Shown: positions 50,437-60,900 of the stretch, piece by piece
Numbering within the stretch: the first letter of the stretch is position 1
Layout: every line of letters begins with the position of its first letter
Assembly (NCBI RefSeq): GCF_905397375.1
Contig: NZ_CAJPVG010000003.1
Location: 62,001 to 126,000 of the forward strand
Reading direction: 5' to 3'
DNA length: 64,000 bases
Source of the DNA: Ralstonia mannitolilytica
GTDB taxonomy: Bacteria; Pseudomonadota; Gammaproteobacteria; Burkholderiales; Burkholderiaceae
Made by a program: the position numbers and the translations under genes
Notes under the pieces: generated by a model
What the model was told of the DNA's origin: nothing
Databases searched by the model: none
The model's input: the letters and a program-made list of their open reading frames with translations, nothing else

Positions 50437-52383
50437 ATGCTTGATTTCGTACGTACGCATCGGCGCTTGATGTTTCTGGTGCTGCTGATTCTGGTGTTCC
50501 CGTCGTTCGTGTTCTTTGGCGTGCAAAGCTATTCGAGCTTCATGGACAGCTCGCACGATGCCGCCAAGGTCGACGGCAAGGTCATCTCCACCAACGAAGT
50601 CGACGCGCGCGTGCGCGAGCAGACCGAGCGCCTGCGCCAGATGCTGGGCGCCCAATATGATCCGCGCCAGTTCGAGGGCCCGCAGATGCGCCGTGACGTG
50701 CTGGACGGCATCATCCAGCAGCGCGTGCTCGCCAATGAAGTCGCGCGTGCAAATCTGAACGTGTCGAACGAAAAGATCCGCGACACGATCCTGCAGATTC
50801 CCGCCGTGGCCGCGCTGCGCAAGCCCGATGGCTCGTTCGATCAGGAAGCCTACGTGCGCCTGCTGGCCGCGCAGAACATGACGCCCGAGCAGCTGGAGGG
50901 CAACCTGCGCTTTGAACTGGCCCAGCAGCAGATTCCGCAATCGATCGTGTCGACGGCGTTCGTGCCGAAGTCGCTGGTCGACCGCCTGATCCAGGCGCGC
51001 GACCAGCAGCGCGAGGTGCAGGCGCTGCTGTTCAAGCCGGCGGACTATGCTGCCAAGGTCAATGCGGACGACAAGGCCATCCAGGCCTACTACGACGCGC
51101 ACCAGCAGGAGTTCTCGGTGCCGGAACAGGTCAAGGCCGAGTACGTCGTGTTCTCGGGCGAAGACATGATGAAGCAGATTCCGGTCACGCCCGAGCAGAT
51201 CAAGGAGTACTACGACCAGAACGCCGCGCGTTTCAAGACGCCGGAAGAGCGCCGTGCCGCCCACATCCTGATCAAGCTGCCGGACAACGCGAAGCCTGCC
51301 GACAAGGAGGCCGCCAGGAAGAAGGCCGAAGAAGTCCTGGCCGAGGTGCGCAAGAACCCGGCAAGCTTTGCCGAACTGGCCAGGAAGTACTCGGGCGATC
51401 CGGGCTCGGCGGCGCAGGGCGGGGAGCTCGGCTTTCTCGGCAAGGGCGCGACCGTGCCGGCGTTCGAGAACGCGCTGTTCGCGCTCAAGCAGCCGGGCGA
51501 CATCAGCGACGTGGTGGAAAGCGATTTCGGTTTCCACATCATCAAGCTGGAAGAGGTGAAGGGCGGCGGCGTGCAGCCGCTGGAGGCGGTCAAGCCCGAG
51601 CTCGAGCGCGAGGTGCGTACGCAGTTGGCCAACAAGAAGTACTCCGAGTTGGCTGATGCATTCTCCAACACGGTTGAAGACCAGTCCGACAGCCTGAAGC
51701 CGGTGGCCGACAAGCTCAAGCTGCAGATCCAGACGGCCGACAACGTGACGCGCACGTCCAACCCGGCGCTGGCCAACAGCCCGGTCGCCAACGACAAGGT
51801 GCTCAAGGCCCTGTTTGCCGACGACGTGATCAAGAACCATCGCAACACGCCGGCCATCCAGGTGGGGCCGACCACGCTGGTGGCGGCCCGCGTGGTGGAA
51901 TACCGCCCGGCGACGGTGAAGAAGCTGGCCGACGTGCGCGAACAGGTCAAGGCCAAGGTGATTGCTGAACAGTCCGCAGCGCTGGCCAAGAAGGCGGGCG
52001 AAGAAAAGCTGGCTGCCGTGAAGCAGAGCAACAGTGCCGAAGGCTTCGGCGCGGTGCAGACGGTGTCGCGCCAGCAGGCGCAGGGCACGCTTCCCGCGGC
52101 GCTCACCGCCATCTTGCGCGCCGACGCAAGCAAGCTGCCCACGACCATCGGTGTCGACCTGGGTGCCCAGGGCTATGCGCTGTACCGCATCAACAAGGTG
52201 CTGCCGCCGGCCAACGCAGATCAGGCGCGCCGTGCTGCCGATGCGCAGCAACTGGGGCAGGTGGCAGGTCAGGCCGAGTTCAACGCTTACTACGAAGCGT
52301 TGAAAGCCCGCTCGAAGGTGAAGATCAACAATAGCGTGATCGACGCCGCCAAGCCCGCCAACACGGCAGACGACGCGTCCTGA
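50437..52383 (+). CDS. ppiD: Membrane-anchored peptidyl-prolyl isomerase PpiD
   Basis: 648 residues from ATG 50437; a longer frame from 50338 was rejected. One N-terminal membrane anchor (about 11-29, LMFLVLLILVFPSFVFFGV) leaves the rest in the periplasm. A SurA_N-like helical domain with FEGPQMRRDVLDGIIQQRVLANEVA is followed by a parvulin domain at about 265-365 (AAHILIKLPDN and SGDPGSAAQGGELGFLGKG). PpiD assists folding of proteins leaving the Sec translocon. It follows hupB and the tRNAs; E. coli also has hupB next to ppiD. Confidence 0.95.
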   Translation: MLDFVRTHRRLMFLVLLILVFPSFVFFGVQSYSSFMDSSHDAAKVDGKVISTNEVDARVREQTERLRQMLGAQYDPRQFEGPQMRRDVLDGIIQQRVLANEVARANLNVSNEKIRDTILQIPAVAALRKPDGSFDQEAYVRLLAAQNMTPEQLEGNLRFELAQQQIPQSIVSTAFVPKSLVDRLIQARDQQREVQALLFKPADYAAKVNADDKAIQAYYDAHQQEFSVPEQVKAEYVVFSGEDMMKQIPVTPEQIKEYYDQNAARFKTPEERRAAHILIKLPDNAKPADKEAARKKAEEVLAEVRKNPASFAELARKYSGDPGSAAQGGELGFLGKGATVPAFENALFALKQPGDISDVVESDFGFHIIKLEEVKGGGVQPLEAVKPELEREVRTQLANKKYSELADAFSNTVEDQSDSLKPVADKLKLQIQTADNVTRTSNPALANSPVANDKVLKALFADDVIKNHRNTPAIQVGPTTLVAARVVEYRPATVKKLADVREQVKAKVIAEQSAALAKKAGEEKLAAVKQSNSAEGFGAVQTVSRQQAQGTLPAALTAILRADASKLPTTIGVDLGAQGYALYRINKVLPPANADQARRAADAQQLGQVAGQAEFNAYYEALKARSKVKINNSVIDAAKPANTADDAS

Positions 52384-52406
52384 AAGCACGCTGCTGCGCC
52401 TAGCAG

Positions 52407-52433
52407 AAAAGCCCCCGTCGCAGGGGGCTTTTT
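52407..52433 (+). terminator. Terminator after ppiD
   Basis: AAAAGCCCCC pairs with GGGGGCTTTT around a six-base loop, followed by T and CTTTT, 24 bp after the stop. It sits between the convergent ppiD and tesA. Confidence 0.9.
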
Positions 52434-52465
52434 CTTTTATGACGCGGCGGGTCCGGGCGCGCAAA

Positions 52466-53149
52466 TCAATGGCCGCGTCCTCGCTTGAGCAGCGGCTCGA
52501 GCTTGGGCCACACGTTGTCGAGCATCACCGGCTGTGCCGCGGCAACCGGATGGATGCGGTCTTCCTGGAACCAGTCCTGGCGCTGCACAACACCGTCGAG
52601 CAGGAACGGGACGAGCGGCACATGGTATTGCTGGGCCAGCTTGCCGAACGTGGCGAAGAATCGCTCGCTGTAATCGGGCCCGTAGTTCGGCGGGATGCGC
52701 ATGCCAACCAGCAGCACCTTGGCGCCAGCCGCCTGCGACGCCTCGATCATGGCCTTCAGATTGGTCTCGCTGGAGGCGAGCGACAGGCCGCGCAACGCAT
52801 CGTTGGCGCCCAGCTCGAGGATGACGATGGCAGGCCTTTCGCGCGCCAGCACGGCGGGCAGCCGGGAGCGGCCGCCCGCCGTGGTGTCGCCGCTGATGCT
52901 GGCATTGGCGACGCTATAATCGAGCTTCCGTTCTTTGATGCGCTTGTCGAGCAACGCAACCCAGCCGGTGCCCTGAGCCAGGCCGTATCCAGCCGACAGG
53001 CTGTCGCCCAGCACCACGATTCGGCGCGATGTTGTCGCCTCCTGTGCTGCTGCAGGCTGCCCGACCGGCAGCACGCCAAACGCCATGCAGCCGAGCGCCG
53101 CTACCAACGCCTTCACGCTGCGCCTCTTACTTCCCACTCGTTCCATCAT
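52466..53149 (-). CDS. tesA: GDSL-type lysophospholipase/arylesterase TesA
   Basis: About 227 residues. A signal peptide of about 36 residues ends in AAA or AQ. The SGNH-hydrolase blocks are block I VVLGDSLSAGYG with S50, block III GANDALRG, and block V DRIHPVA with Asp and His. It is a periplasmic esterase/thioesterase. The codons at 53147-53149 and 53144-53146 are both ATG on the minus strand, so the start is one of two adjacent methionines. With the first, the start overlaps that of ybbA on the other strand by two bases. The tesA/ybbA divergent pair is also found in E. coli. Confidence 0.9.
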   Translation of the reverse strand: MMERVGSKRRSVKALVAALGCMAFGVLPVGQPAAAQEATTSRRIVVLGDSLSAGYGLAQGTGWVALLDKRIKERKLDYSVANASISGDTTAGGRSRLPAVLARERPAIVILELGANDALRGLSLASSETNLKAMIEASQAAGAKVLLVGMRIPPNYGPDYSERFFATFGKLAQQYHVPLVPFLLDGVVQRQDWFQEDRIHPVAAAQPVMLDNVWPKLEPLLKRGRGH

Positions 53150-53858
53150 GTCGTCTTCCGCTACCTGGGTGATTGAAGTCGATTCGCTGCACAAGACCGT
53201 GCGCGATGCCACCGGTGAGTTGCCTATTCTGAGCGATGTTGCTTTCCGGGTGGAAGCCGGCGAGACGCTGGCCATCGTCGGTGCCTCGGGCTCGGGCAAG
53301 TCGACGCTGCTCGGTCTGCTGGCGGGACTGGATCTGCCGACCTCTGGCAGCGTCAAGCTGCTCGGCCACGAGCTCTTCAGCCTCGATGAAGACGGCCGGG
53401 CGGCCGTGCGGGGCAGCCATGTGGGATTCGTATTCCAGTCGTTCCAGCTGCTGCCGCACCTGACGGCGCTCGAAAACGTGATGCTGCCGCTGGAGCTGCA
53501 GGGCAGTGCAAGCGGCCCCGAGATGCGTCGGCGCGCCACCGTCCTGCTGGAGCGCGTGGGCCTCGGGGCGCGGCTGTCGCATTATCCGAAGACGCTGTCC
53601 GGCGGCGAGCAGCAGCGCGTGGCGTTGGCCCGCGCGTTCGTGACCGAGCCCGACATCCTGTTTGCCGACGAGCCGACGGGCAGCCTCGACACGGCCACCG
53701 GCGAGGCCGTCATCGCGCTGATGTTCGAACTGAACCGCAGCGCCGGTTCCACGCTCGTGCTGGTGACGCACGACCGCTCCGTGGCCGCGCGCTGCAGCCG
53801 CATTCTGACCATCGAGGCGGGGCACCTGATCGGCGACGAAACCGTCACCGAGCTCTGA
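53148..53858 (+). CDS. ybbA: ABC transporter ATP-binding protein (YbbA-like)
   Basis: 236 residues from ATG 53148. Walker A is GASGSGKST (45-53), the Q-loop is VFQSFQLLP, the signature motif is LSGGEQQR, Walker B is ILFADEPTGSLD and the switch histidine is in VTHDRS. This is the MacB/LolD-type family whose partner is an FtsX-like permease. In E. coli ybbA is followed by ybbP; here the next gene is pgi on the opposite strand, so the permease partner is absent or elsewhere. It starts face-to-face with tesA. Confidence 0.85.
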   Translation: MSSSATWVIEVDSLHKTVRDATGELPILSDVAFRVEAGETLAIVGASGSGKSTLLGLLAGLDLPTSGSVKLLGHELFSLDEDGRAAVRGSHVGFVFQSFQLLPHLTALENVMLPLELQGSASGPEMRRRATVLLERVGLGARLSHYPKTLSGGEQQRVALARAFVTEPDILFADEPTGSLDTATGEAVIALMFELNRSAGSTLVLVTHDRSVAARCSRILTIEAGHLIGDETVTEL

Positions 53859-53862
53859 CCAA

Positions 53863-55482
53863 TCAGAGCGCGGCCTTGGCGCGGCGGATCAGCGCGGCCG
53901 TGGACGCGTCATGCGCCACCGAAGCGGGCGCGCCTTCCAGTTCGGCCTGGATCGGCTTGGCGAGTTTCTTGCCGAGCTCTACGCCCCATTGGTCGAACGA
54001 GTTGATGTTCCATACCGCGCCTTGCACGAAGGTGCGGTGTTCTGCGCAGGCGATGAGCGCGCCCAGTGAGGCGGCATCGAGCCGCTCCATCAGGATGGTC
54101 GTGCTTGGGCGATTGCCCTCGAACACCATGTGCGGTACCAGGGCCTCGTCCGTGACGCCGCCCGCACGGACTTCATCGGCGGTCCGTCCGCGCAGCAGCG
54201 CCTCGCCCTGGGCGAAGCAGTTGGCGAGCAGCTTGGCGTGATGGCCGGGCAGGCTGCGCACCGGCTCCAGCGTGGTGATGAAATCGACCGGCACAATCTG
54301 CGAGCCCTGGTGGATCAGCTGGAAATACGCATGCTGGCCGTTGGTGCCGGCCGTGCCCCAGACGATGGGGCCGGTGTCTGTGTCGATCGTGGCGCCATTG
54401 CGCTGCACCGACTTGCCGTTGCTCTCCATCTCCAGTTGCTGCATGAAGTCGGTCAGCAATTCCAGCGGCGCACAGTAGGGCACCGTGCAGGCGCTTGCTG
54501 CATTGAAGAAGCCGCGATACCACACCGACAGCATCCCGAGAATGAGCGGCAGGTTCTCGCGCGGGGCGGCGGTGGCAAAGTGACGGTCCATCGCACGGGC
54601 GCCGTCGAGCATCGCCTCGAACTGCTGCGGCCCGATCGCCAGCACGATCGACAGCCCCACCGCCGACCACAGCGAGAAACGCCCGCCGACCCAATCCCAG
54701 AACGTAAACATGTTCTCCGGATCGATGCCGAACTGGACGACCGCCTCCCGGTTGGTGGAAACGGCCACGAAATGCTGCTTCAGCTTGTCTTCGGCCACGC
54801 CGTGCTCGACGAACCAGCGGCGCATGCTGTGCGCGTTGGCCATCGTCTCGAGCGTGGTGAACGTCTTGGAGCAGACGATGGCGAGCGTGGTGTCCGGGTT
54901 CAGGTGGTCCAGCGTTTCGGCCAGGTCCGTGCCGTCGACATTGGAGACGAAATGCACGCGCACCTGGGGCACAGCCAGATGCGCCAGCGCGCGGCACACC
55001 ATGCGCGGGCCGAGGTCCGATCCGCCGATGCCGATGTTGACGATGTCGGTGATGCGCTGGCCGGAGTGGCCGGTCCACGCGCCGCTGTGCACGCGGTCTG
55101 CAAAGTCGCGCATCTGGGCGCGCACACGCAGGACCTCAGGCATGACGGCTTCACCGTCGGCGCGGTAGTCGTCTTCGGCGTGGCCGCGCAGCGCGACGTG
55201 CAGCACCGAGCGATGCTCCGTGTTGTTGATGCGCTCGCCGCGCAGCATGGCGTCGCGCAACGCGAGCACGCCGGCTTCGTCCGCGAGTTGCAGCAGAAGG
55301 GCGAGCGTGTCTTGCGTGATGCGGTTCTTCGAATAGTCGACCGTGAGGCCCGCGGCTTGCAGTGTGAAGGCGTGCACGCGCTGCTCGGCGTCCGGCGCGG
55401 CAAACCAGTCGCGCAGATGCGCCGCGCGGATCGATTCTGCATGTTGCGTCAGGGATTGCCAGGCGGGGAGGGCGATGGGCAT
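53863..55482 (-). CDS. pgi: Glucose-6-phosphate isomerase
   Basis: 539 residues. It interconverts glucose 6-phosphate and fructose 6-phosphate. Visible are IVNIGIGGSDLGPRM, the sugar-phosphate site CSKTFTTLETMANA, TFWDWVGGRFSLWSAVGL (PGI signature 1) and near the C-terminus SFDQWGVELGKKLA (PGI signature 2 region). It is convergent with ybbA, the stop codons being four bases apart, and lies downstream of nnrD on the same strand with a 68-bp gap. Confidence 0.97.
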   Translation of the reverse strand: MPIALPAWQSLTQHAESIRAAHLRDWFAAPDAEQRVHAFTLQAAGLTVDYSKNRITQDTLALLLQLADEAGVLALRDAMLRGERINNTEHRSVLHVALRGHAEDDYRADGEAVMPEVLRVRAQMRDFADRVHSGAWTGHSGQRITDIVNIGIGGSDLGPRMVCRALAHLAVPQVRVHFVSNVDGTDLAETLDHLNPDTTLAIVCSKTFTTLETMANAHSMRRWFVEHGVAEDKLKQHFVAVSTNREAVVQFGIDPENMFTFWDWVGGRFSLWSAVGLSIVLAIGPQQFEAMLDGARAMDRHFATAAPRENLPLILGMLSVWYRGFFNAASACTVPYCAPLELLTDFMQQLEMESNGKSVQRNGATIDTDTGPIVWGTAGTNGQHAYFQLIHQGSQIVPVDFITTLEPVRSLPGHHAKLLANCFAQGEALLRGRTADEVRAGGVTDEALVPHMVFEGNRPSTTILMERLDAASLGALIACAEHRTFVQGAVWNINSFDQWGVELGKKLAKPIQAELEGAPASVAHDASTAALIRRAKAAL

Positions 55483-55550
55483 ACGGCGTGATATCGGCGT
55501 AAGGGAGAACGAAGGGGAATGCGCAGTATAGCGGCGCGATGGGACCGGTT

Positions 55551-57146
55551 CTATCGGCGAGCGTCCGACGCCACCAGCGCATTCAGCGCCCGGCGCGCGG
55601 GGGCGCAGAGTTCGCTCGCGTGCAGGCCGATGGGTCCGACGCCGGCTTGGACGAGGTCATCCGCTGCGCGGCCATGCAGCCACACGGCGGCGAGTGCAGC
55701 CTCGCGCGCGCCCATGCCCTGGGCCAGCAGCGCGCCGATCATGCCGGTCAGCACGTCGCCCGTGCCGCCGGTCGCCAGGCCGCCGTTGCCGGTCGGGTTG
55801 ACGGCGGGCGGCATGTCGGGCGCCGCAATGATCGAGCCCGAACCCTTGAGCACCACGACGGCGCCCGTCCGGTTGACGAGGGCCTTGGCTGTTGCGAGAC
55901 GATCTTGCTGGACGGTGCGCGCATCGCTGTGCTGCAGCCGTGCCGCCTCCAGCGGATGCGGCGTCAGGACCATCGGCACGCCACTTTCAGCAAGCTGCGT
56001 GAGCCGGGCCAGCAGAGCCGGCGCCTTGGCAAAAAGGTTCAGCGCATCGGCGTCGAATACGGCAGGCGTGCGGGTCGACAGCATGCGATCCAGCAGATGG
56101 GCCAGGGCCGCCTCCGACTCCTTGCCGGTGCCCATGCCCGGGCCGATGGCAAGCGCCTGCATGTCGGCCGCGTCGACCGTGCCCCATGTGTGCAGCATCA
56201 GTTCCGGCTGCGCGGGATCAACGCGGGGCGCATCGGCGGCAAGCGACACCACGTGCACTTTCCCGGCACCCAGGTACAACGCACCGCGCGCCGACAGCAG
56301 CGGCGCGCCCACCATGCCCTGCGCGCCGCCCACGACCGCCACGCTACCGTATGTGCCCTTGTGGCCATTGTGGCGCCGGCGCGGCACATGCGTGAGCCAG
56401 CGCGCCGGCGCGTTGATGCATGCATCGGCTTCGATCACGCCGTCGTGGGCCGGTTGTGCGGCCTGCAGGTCCGCCAAGGCGATATCGCCGGAGGCGTCGC
56501 GGCCGCTGCCGGTGAGCAGCCCCGGTTTGGGCGCCAGAAACGTGATCGTGCCGCGCGCTGCAATGACGGGAGAATCCGGCGCGGGCGGCTGCCCCGTGTC
56601 GCCATTGAGCCCGGACGGGATGTCGAGCGCGTAGACGGGCAGGCCGCTGGCATTGATGGTGTCGACCAGCGCGGCATGCAGCCCCGTCAGCGGCCGCGCC
56701 AACCCGACACCGAAGAGCCCATCGACGATGGCGGCTGCCGTCGCGGGCACCGAGGCGGGCGTGTGGAGCGTTTCGATCGGCACATTCGCTGCGCAGGCTT
56801 CGGTCCAGGCGCGGCGGGCGTCGTCGGGCAGCCGGGCCGGGTCCGCAGCCAGCCACACGGTCACGGCGCGGCCGCCCAGATGCAGCACGGTGGCGGCCAC
56901 GAGCGCATCCCCGCCGTTGTTGCCTGGGCCGGCAACGAACAGCAGGTGGCCGTGCGGGGCACGCGTCTGCAGCCAGTCGGCGGCGGCTTCACCGGCCCGC
57001 GCCATCAGTGTGAAAGGCTCCAATGTGCGGTAGGCGGCAGCCTCCAGCGCGCGGATGCCGGCGGTGCCGAAGAGCAGGTCGGCGCCATGGTGCGCGGCCA
57101 GCGCGCCGTCGATGAGGATTTCCCGCCAAGTGCGGTGTTCAGGCAT
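55551..57146 (-). CDS. nnrD: Bifunctional NAD(P)HX epimerase/dehydratase
   Basis: 531 residues from ATG 57146. The N-terminal YjeF_N epimerase half (about 25-220) has VAGPGNNGGDALVAA and YALDIPSGLNGDTG. The C-terminal carbohydrate-kinase-like dehydratase half (about 240-525) has GSVAVVGGAQGMVGA, TPHPLEAARL and the catalytic aspartate in GGLATGGTGDVLTGMIGALLAQG. It repairs hydrated NADH and NADPH. The ribosome site is weak, so the start is not certain. It is divergent from the MarR-like gene with an 86-bp gap. Confidence 0.93.
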   Translation of the reverse strand: MPEHRTWREILIDGALAAHHGADLLFGTAGIRALEAAAYRTLEPFTLMARAGEAAADWLQTRAPHGHLLFVAGPGNNGGDALVAATVLHLGGRAVTVWLAADPARLPDDARRAWTEACAANVPIETLHTPASVPATAAAIVDGLFGVGLARPLTGLHAALVDTINASGLPVYALDIPSGLNGDTGQPPAPDSPVIAARGTITFLAPKPGLLTGSGRDASGDIALADLQAAQPAHDGVIEADACINAPARWLTHVPRRRHNGHKGTYGSVAVVGGAQGMVGAPLLSARGALYLGAGKVHVVSLAADAPRVDPAQPELMLHTWGTVDAADMQALAIGPGMGTGKESEAALAHLLDRMLSTRTPAVFDADALNLFAKAPALLARLTQLAESGVPMVLTPHPLEAARLQHSDARTVQQDRLATAKALVNRTGAVVVLKGSGSIIAAPDMPPAVNPTGNGGLATGGTGDVLTGMIGALLAQGMGAREAALAAVWLHGRAADDLVQAGVGPIGLHASELCAPARRALNALVASDARR

Positions 57147-57232
57147 GAGAACTACGGATCCACCAAGACAGACATGACGATCTATTCTCTTACAATAGCC
57201 CGCGTTTTCCTTCCTTTCCCAGCTCCGTTGCA

Positions 57233-57796
57233 ATGTCCAAGCCGCCGACCACCTCGAAAGCCGATGTCCCGCAAGCCGCCAGCCAGGGTGGAAAAGGTGG
57301 TCCGATCGTGTCTTCGTCGCACCTTGTATCGCTGCGCAGTCCGGAGCTGTCGGAGTTCGAATTTGCGCTGAACACGGCCTACAACGCCTACAACCGCTGG
57401 TGCGTGCGCTGCATGGCGGCGGCCGGGGTGCGCGACCTGACCTTCCTGGACGTGCTGGTGGTGCACCACGTCAACCACCGGGGCCGCGCCAAGCGGCTGG
57501 CCGACATCTGCTTCGTGCTGAATGTGGAAGACACCCACCTCGTCACGTATTCGCTCAAGAAACTGCAGGGCATGGGGCTGGTGGAGGGCACGCGCAACGG
57601 AAAGGAAGTCACATACACCACCACCGAGGCCGGCGAGACGGCCTGCTCCCGCTACCGCGAGATCCGCGAGCAGTGCCTGACCAGCAATATCTCGCCCGGC
57701 GGCGAAGAAAATGCCGAGATTGGCGAACTCGCGCGCCTGCTGCGCGTGCTGACCGGGCTCTACGAACAGGCAGCGCGCTCCGCAACGTCGCTGTGA
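57233..57796 (+). CDS. MarR-like winged-helix transcriptional regulator
   Basis: 187 residues. After a Pro/Ser/Gly-rich N-terminus of about 35 residues comes an alpha-helical start (SEFEFALNTAYNAYNRWCVRCMAAAGV), then a winged helix at about 70-130 (LTFLDVLVVHHVNHRGRAKRLADICFVLNVEDTHLVTYSLKKLQGMGLVEGTRNGKEVTYTTTEAG). The pattern matches the predicted-regulator family related to MarR that is common in betaproteobacteria. Ligand and targets are unknown. It is divergent from nnrD. Confidence 0.82.
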   Translation: MSKPPTTSKADVPQAASQGGKGGPIVSSSHLVSLRSPELSEFEFALNTAYNAYNRWCVRCMAAAGVRDLTFLDVLVVHHVNHRGRAKRLADICFVLNVEDTHLVTYSLKKLQGMGLVEGTRNGKEVTYTTTEAGETACSRYREIREQCLTSNISPGGEENAEIGELARLLRVLTGLYEQAARSATSL

Positions 57797-57945
57797 AACG
57801 CGCGTTCCAGCCGCGGCAACGGCTGTTCATGGGCGATTTCAGGGTGATTTGACGGTCGGTAACAACGCTTGGGCAAGGTACAATAGCGGTTTTCCCGCGC
57901 ACGCCGGGAAACCTCCTCTTCCTGCTACTGCCTGCCTTGCCCACC

Positions 57946-60900
57946 ATGGCGCATTTCTCGTGCTTCCCCGGCGCTCTCGCGCTGTCCGCCTTCCGCCAGC
58001 AACGCCTGCTTTCCACCCTTAAGCGCATCGATCCGGACATCGATGCCGTCAGTGCCCAATACCTGCATTTCGTCGCCGCCGACACGCCGTTGTCGGCCGA
58101 TGAGGCTGCCCGTGTGCAAGCGCTGCTGACCTACGGTTCGCCCGCCCCGGCCGATGTCGAGGGTGACCGCTTCGTGGTCATCCCGCGCTTCGGCACGATC
58201 TCGCCGTGGGCCAGCAAGGCGACGGAAATCGCCCGCCACTGCGCGCTGCCGCAGATCCACCGGATCGAGCGGGGCGTCGAATTCACCGTGACGTGCAGGA
58301 AGGGGCTGATCCGCAGCCTGACCGGTACTGCCAGGCACCTGGACGACGCCACCCGCGCCGCCGTCGCCGCACACCTGCACGATCGCATGACCGAAACCGT
58401 GGTCGACACGCGCGAGGCCGGCTACGGCCTGTTCGACGTGCTGCCGGCCAAGCCGCTGCGCTTTGTGGACATCGCCGGCGGTCGCCAGGCGCTGGAAGCC
58501 GCCAACGTCGAGATGGGCCTGGCCCTCTCCGACGACGAAATCGACTACCTCGTCGATGCTTACCGCAAGCTCGAACGCAACCCGACCGACGTCGAGCTGA
58601 TGATGTTCGCGCAGGCCAACAGCGAGCACTGCCGCCACAAGATCTTCAACGCCGACTGGACGATCGACGGCGAGCAGCAGGACAAGTCGCTCTTCGCGAT
58701 GATCCGCAACACGCACCAGCTTGCGCCGCAGGGCACGATCGTCGCGTATTCGGACAACGCCGCCATCATGGAAGGCGGCATGGCCGAGCGCTGGTTCCCG
58801 CGCGCAGGCACGGAAGGCGAGACGGGTGTGCCGCAGTACGGCCGCCGCGAAGCCCTCACGCACACGCTGATGAAGGTGGAGACGCACAACCACCCGACAG
58901 CCATCTCGCCGTTCCCCGGTGCGTCGACCGGCGCGGGCGGTGAGATCCGCGACGAAGGCGCGACCGGCCGTGGCGCCAAGCCCAAGGCCGGGCTGACGGG
59001 CTTCACCGTGTCAAACCTGCTGCTGCCCGACGCCGTGCAGCCGTGGGAAAACGCCCGCGATGCGGCCCAGCCCATGGCGCACCGCAATCCCGATGAAGCG
59101 GCACCGGGCCCCGTCGGCAAGCCCGAGCGGATCGCCTCGCCGCTGCAGATCATGATCGAAGGCCCGATCGGCGGCGCTGCGTTCAACAACGAATTCGGCC
59201 GGCCCAACCTCGGCGGCTATTTCCGCGTCTATGAGCAGAACGTGGGCGGCACCGTGCGCGGTTATCACAAGCCGATCATGATCGCCGGCGGCATTGGCAA
59301 CATCGATGCCGGGCACACGCACAAGCATGGCCTGCCTGCCGGCACGCTGCTGGTGCAGCTGGGCGGCCCCGGCATGCGCATCGGCATGGGCGGCGGCGCG
59401 GCCAGCTCGATGGCCACCGGCACCAATACCGCCGACCTGGACTTCGACTCCGTCCAGCGCGGCAACCCCGAAATGCAGCGTCGCGCGCAGGAAGTCATCA
59501 ACGCGTGCTGGGCGCTGGGCGAAGACAACCCGATCCTGTCGATCCACGACGTCGGTGCGGGCGGCATCTCGAACGCCTTCCCGGAACTGGTGGACGGCGC
59601 AGACAAGGGCGCACGGTTCGACCTGCGCCAGGTGCATCTGGAAGAATCGGGGCTCTCCCCGGCCGAAATCTGGTGCAACGAATCGCAGGAGCGCTACACG
59701 CTGGCCATCGCCCCGGGCGATTTCCCGCGCTTCCAGGCGATGTGCGAGCGCGAGCGCGCGCCATTCTCGGTGGTCGGCTTTGCGACCGACGAACAGCAGC
59801 TGCAAGTGGTCGACAGCAGCGCCCCGGCCGACAGCCCCGAGCACTTCCCGGTCAACATGCCGATGGACGTGTTGCTCGGCAAGCCGCCGCGCATGCACCG
59901 CGACGTTCGCCGCGTCGCGCAGGAGCTACCAGAAGTCGATGTCACCGGCCTGGACCTGGAAGTCGTCGCACGCGACGTGCTGCGCCATCCGACGGTGGCC
60001 AGCAAGTCGTTCCTCATCACCATTGGCGACCGCACCGTCGGTGGCCTGAACACGCGTGACCAGATGGTCGGCCCGTGGCAGGTGCCGGTGGCCGACGTGG
60101 CCGTCACGACGCTCGACTACAAGGGTTATGCCGGCGAGGCGATGACGATGGGCGAGCGCACGCCGCTGGCCGTCATCAACGCACCGGCATCGGGCCGCAT
60201 GGCGATCGGCGAGGCCATCACGAACATCGCGGCCGCACCGATCGATTCGCTCACGCAGCTGAAGCTGTCCGCCAACTGGATGGCCGCCTGCGGCGTGAAC
60301 GGCGAAGACGCCCGCCTGTACGACACCGTGAAGGCCGTCGGCATGGAGCTGTGCCCGGCGCTCGGCATCAGCATTCCGGTGGGCAAGGATTCGCTGTCGA
60401 TGCGCACCAAGTGGGAAGACGACGGCGTTGCCAAGGAAGTCGTCGCGCCGGTCTCGCTGATCGTCTCGGCGTTCGCGCCGGTGACGGACGTGCGCAAGAC
60501 GCTCACGCCGCAGCTCAAGCAGGTCGAATCGGCCAACGCGCCGGCAGACAGCACGCTGATCCTGATCGACCTGGGCCGCGGCAAGAACCGCATGGGCGGC
60601 AGCATCCTGGCCCAGGTCACGCAGCAGATCGGCAACAGCGTGCCCGACGTGGACGACGCCGAAGACCTCAAGCGCTTCTTCGCCGCCATCCAGCAACTGA
60701 ACGCCAGCGGTTCGCTGCTGGCGTACCACGACCGCTCCGACGGCGGCCTGTGGGCAACCGTCTGCGAAATGGCCTTCGCCGGCCACTGCGGTGTGTCGAT
60801 CAACGTCGACATGCTGACGCTCGACGGCGCGCATGAATCCGACTACGGCGACGCCAAGAACTGGGCGCAGCAGATCTCCGGCCGCCGCGCCGACCTGACG

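Noticed and set aside
50224..52464. 746-codon minus-strand frame opposite ppiD and tRNA-Asp
   Set aside because: It runs across a tRNA and a terminator and is the shadow of ppiD.
57849..57884. TTGACG and TACAAT as a purL promoter
   Set aside because: The spacer is 24 bases, too long for a normal sigma70 promoter; only the TACAAT box is mentioned as a possible -10.
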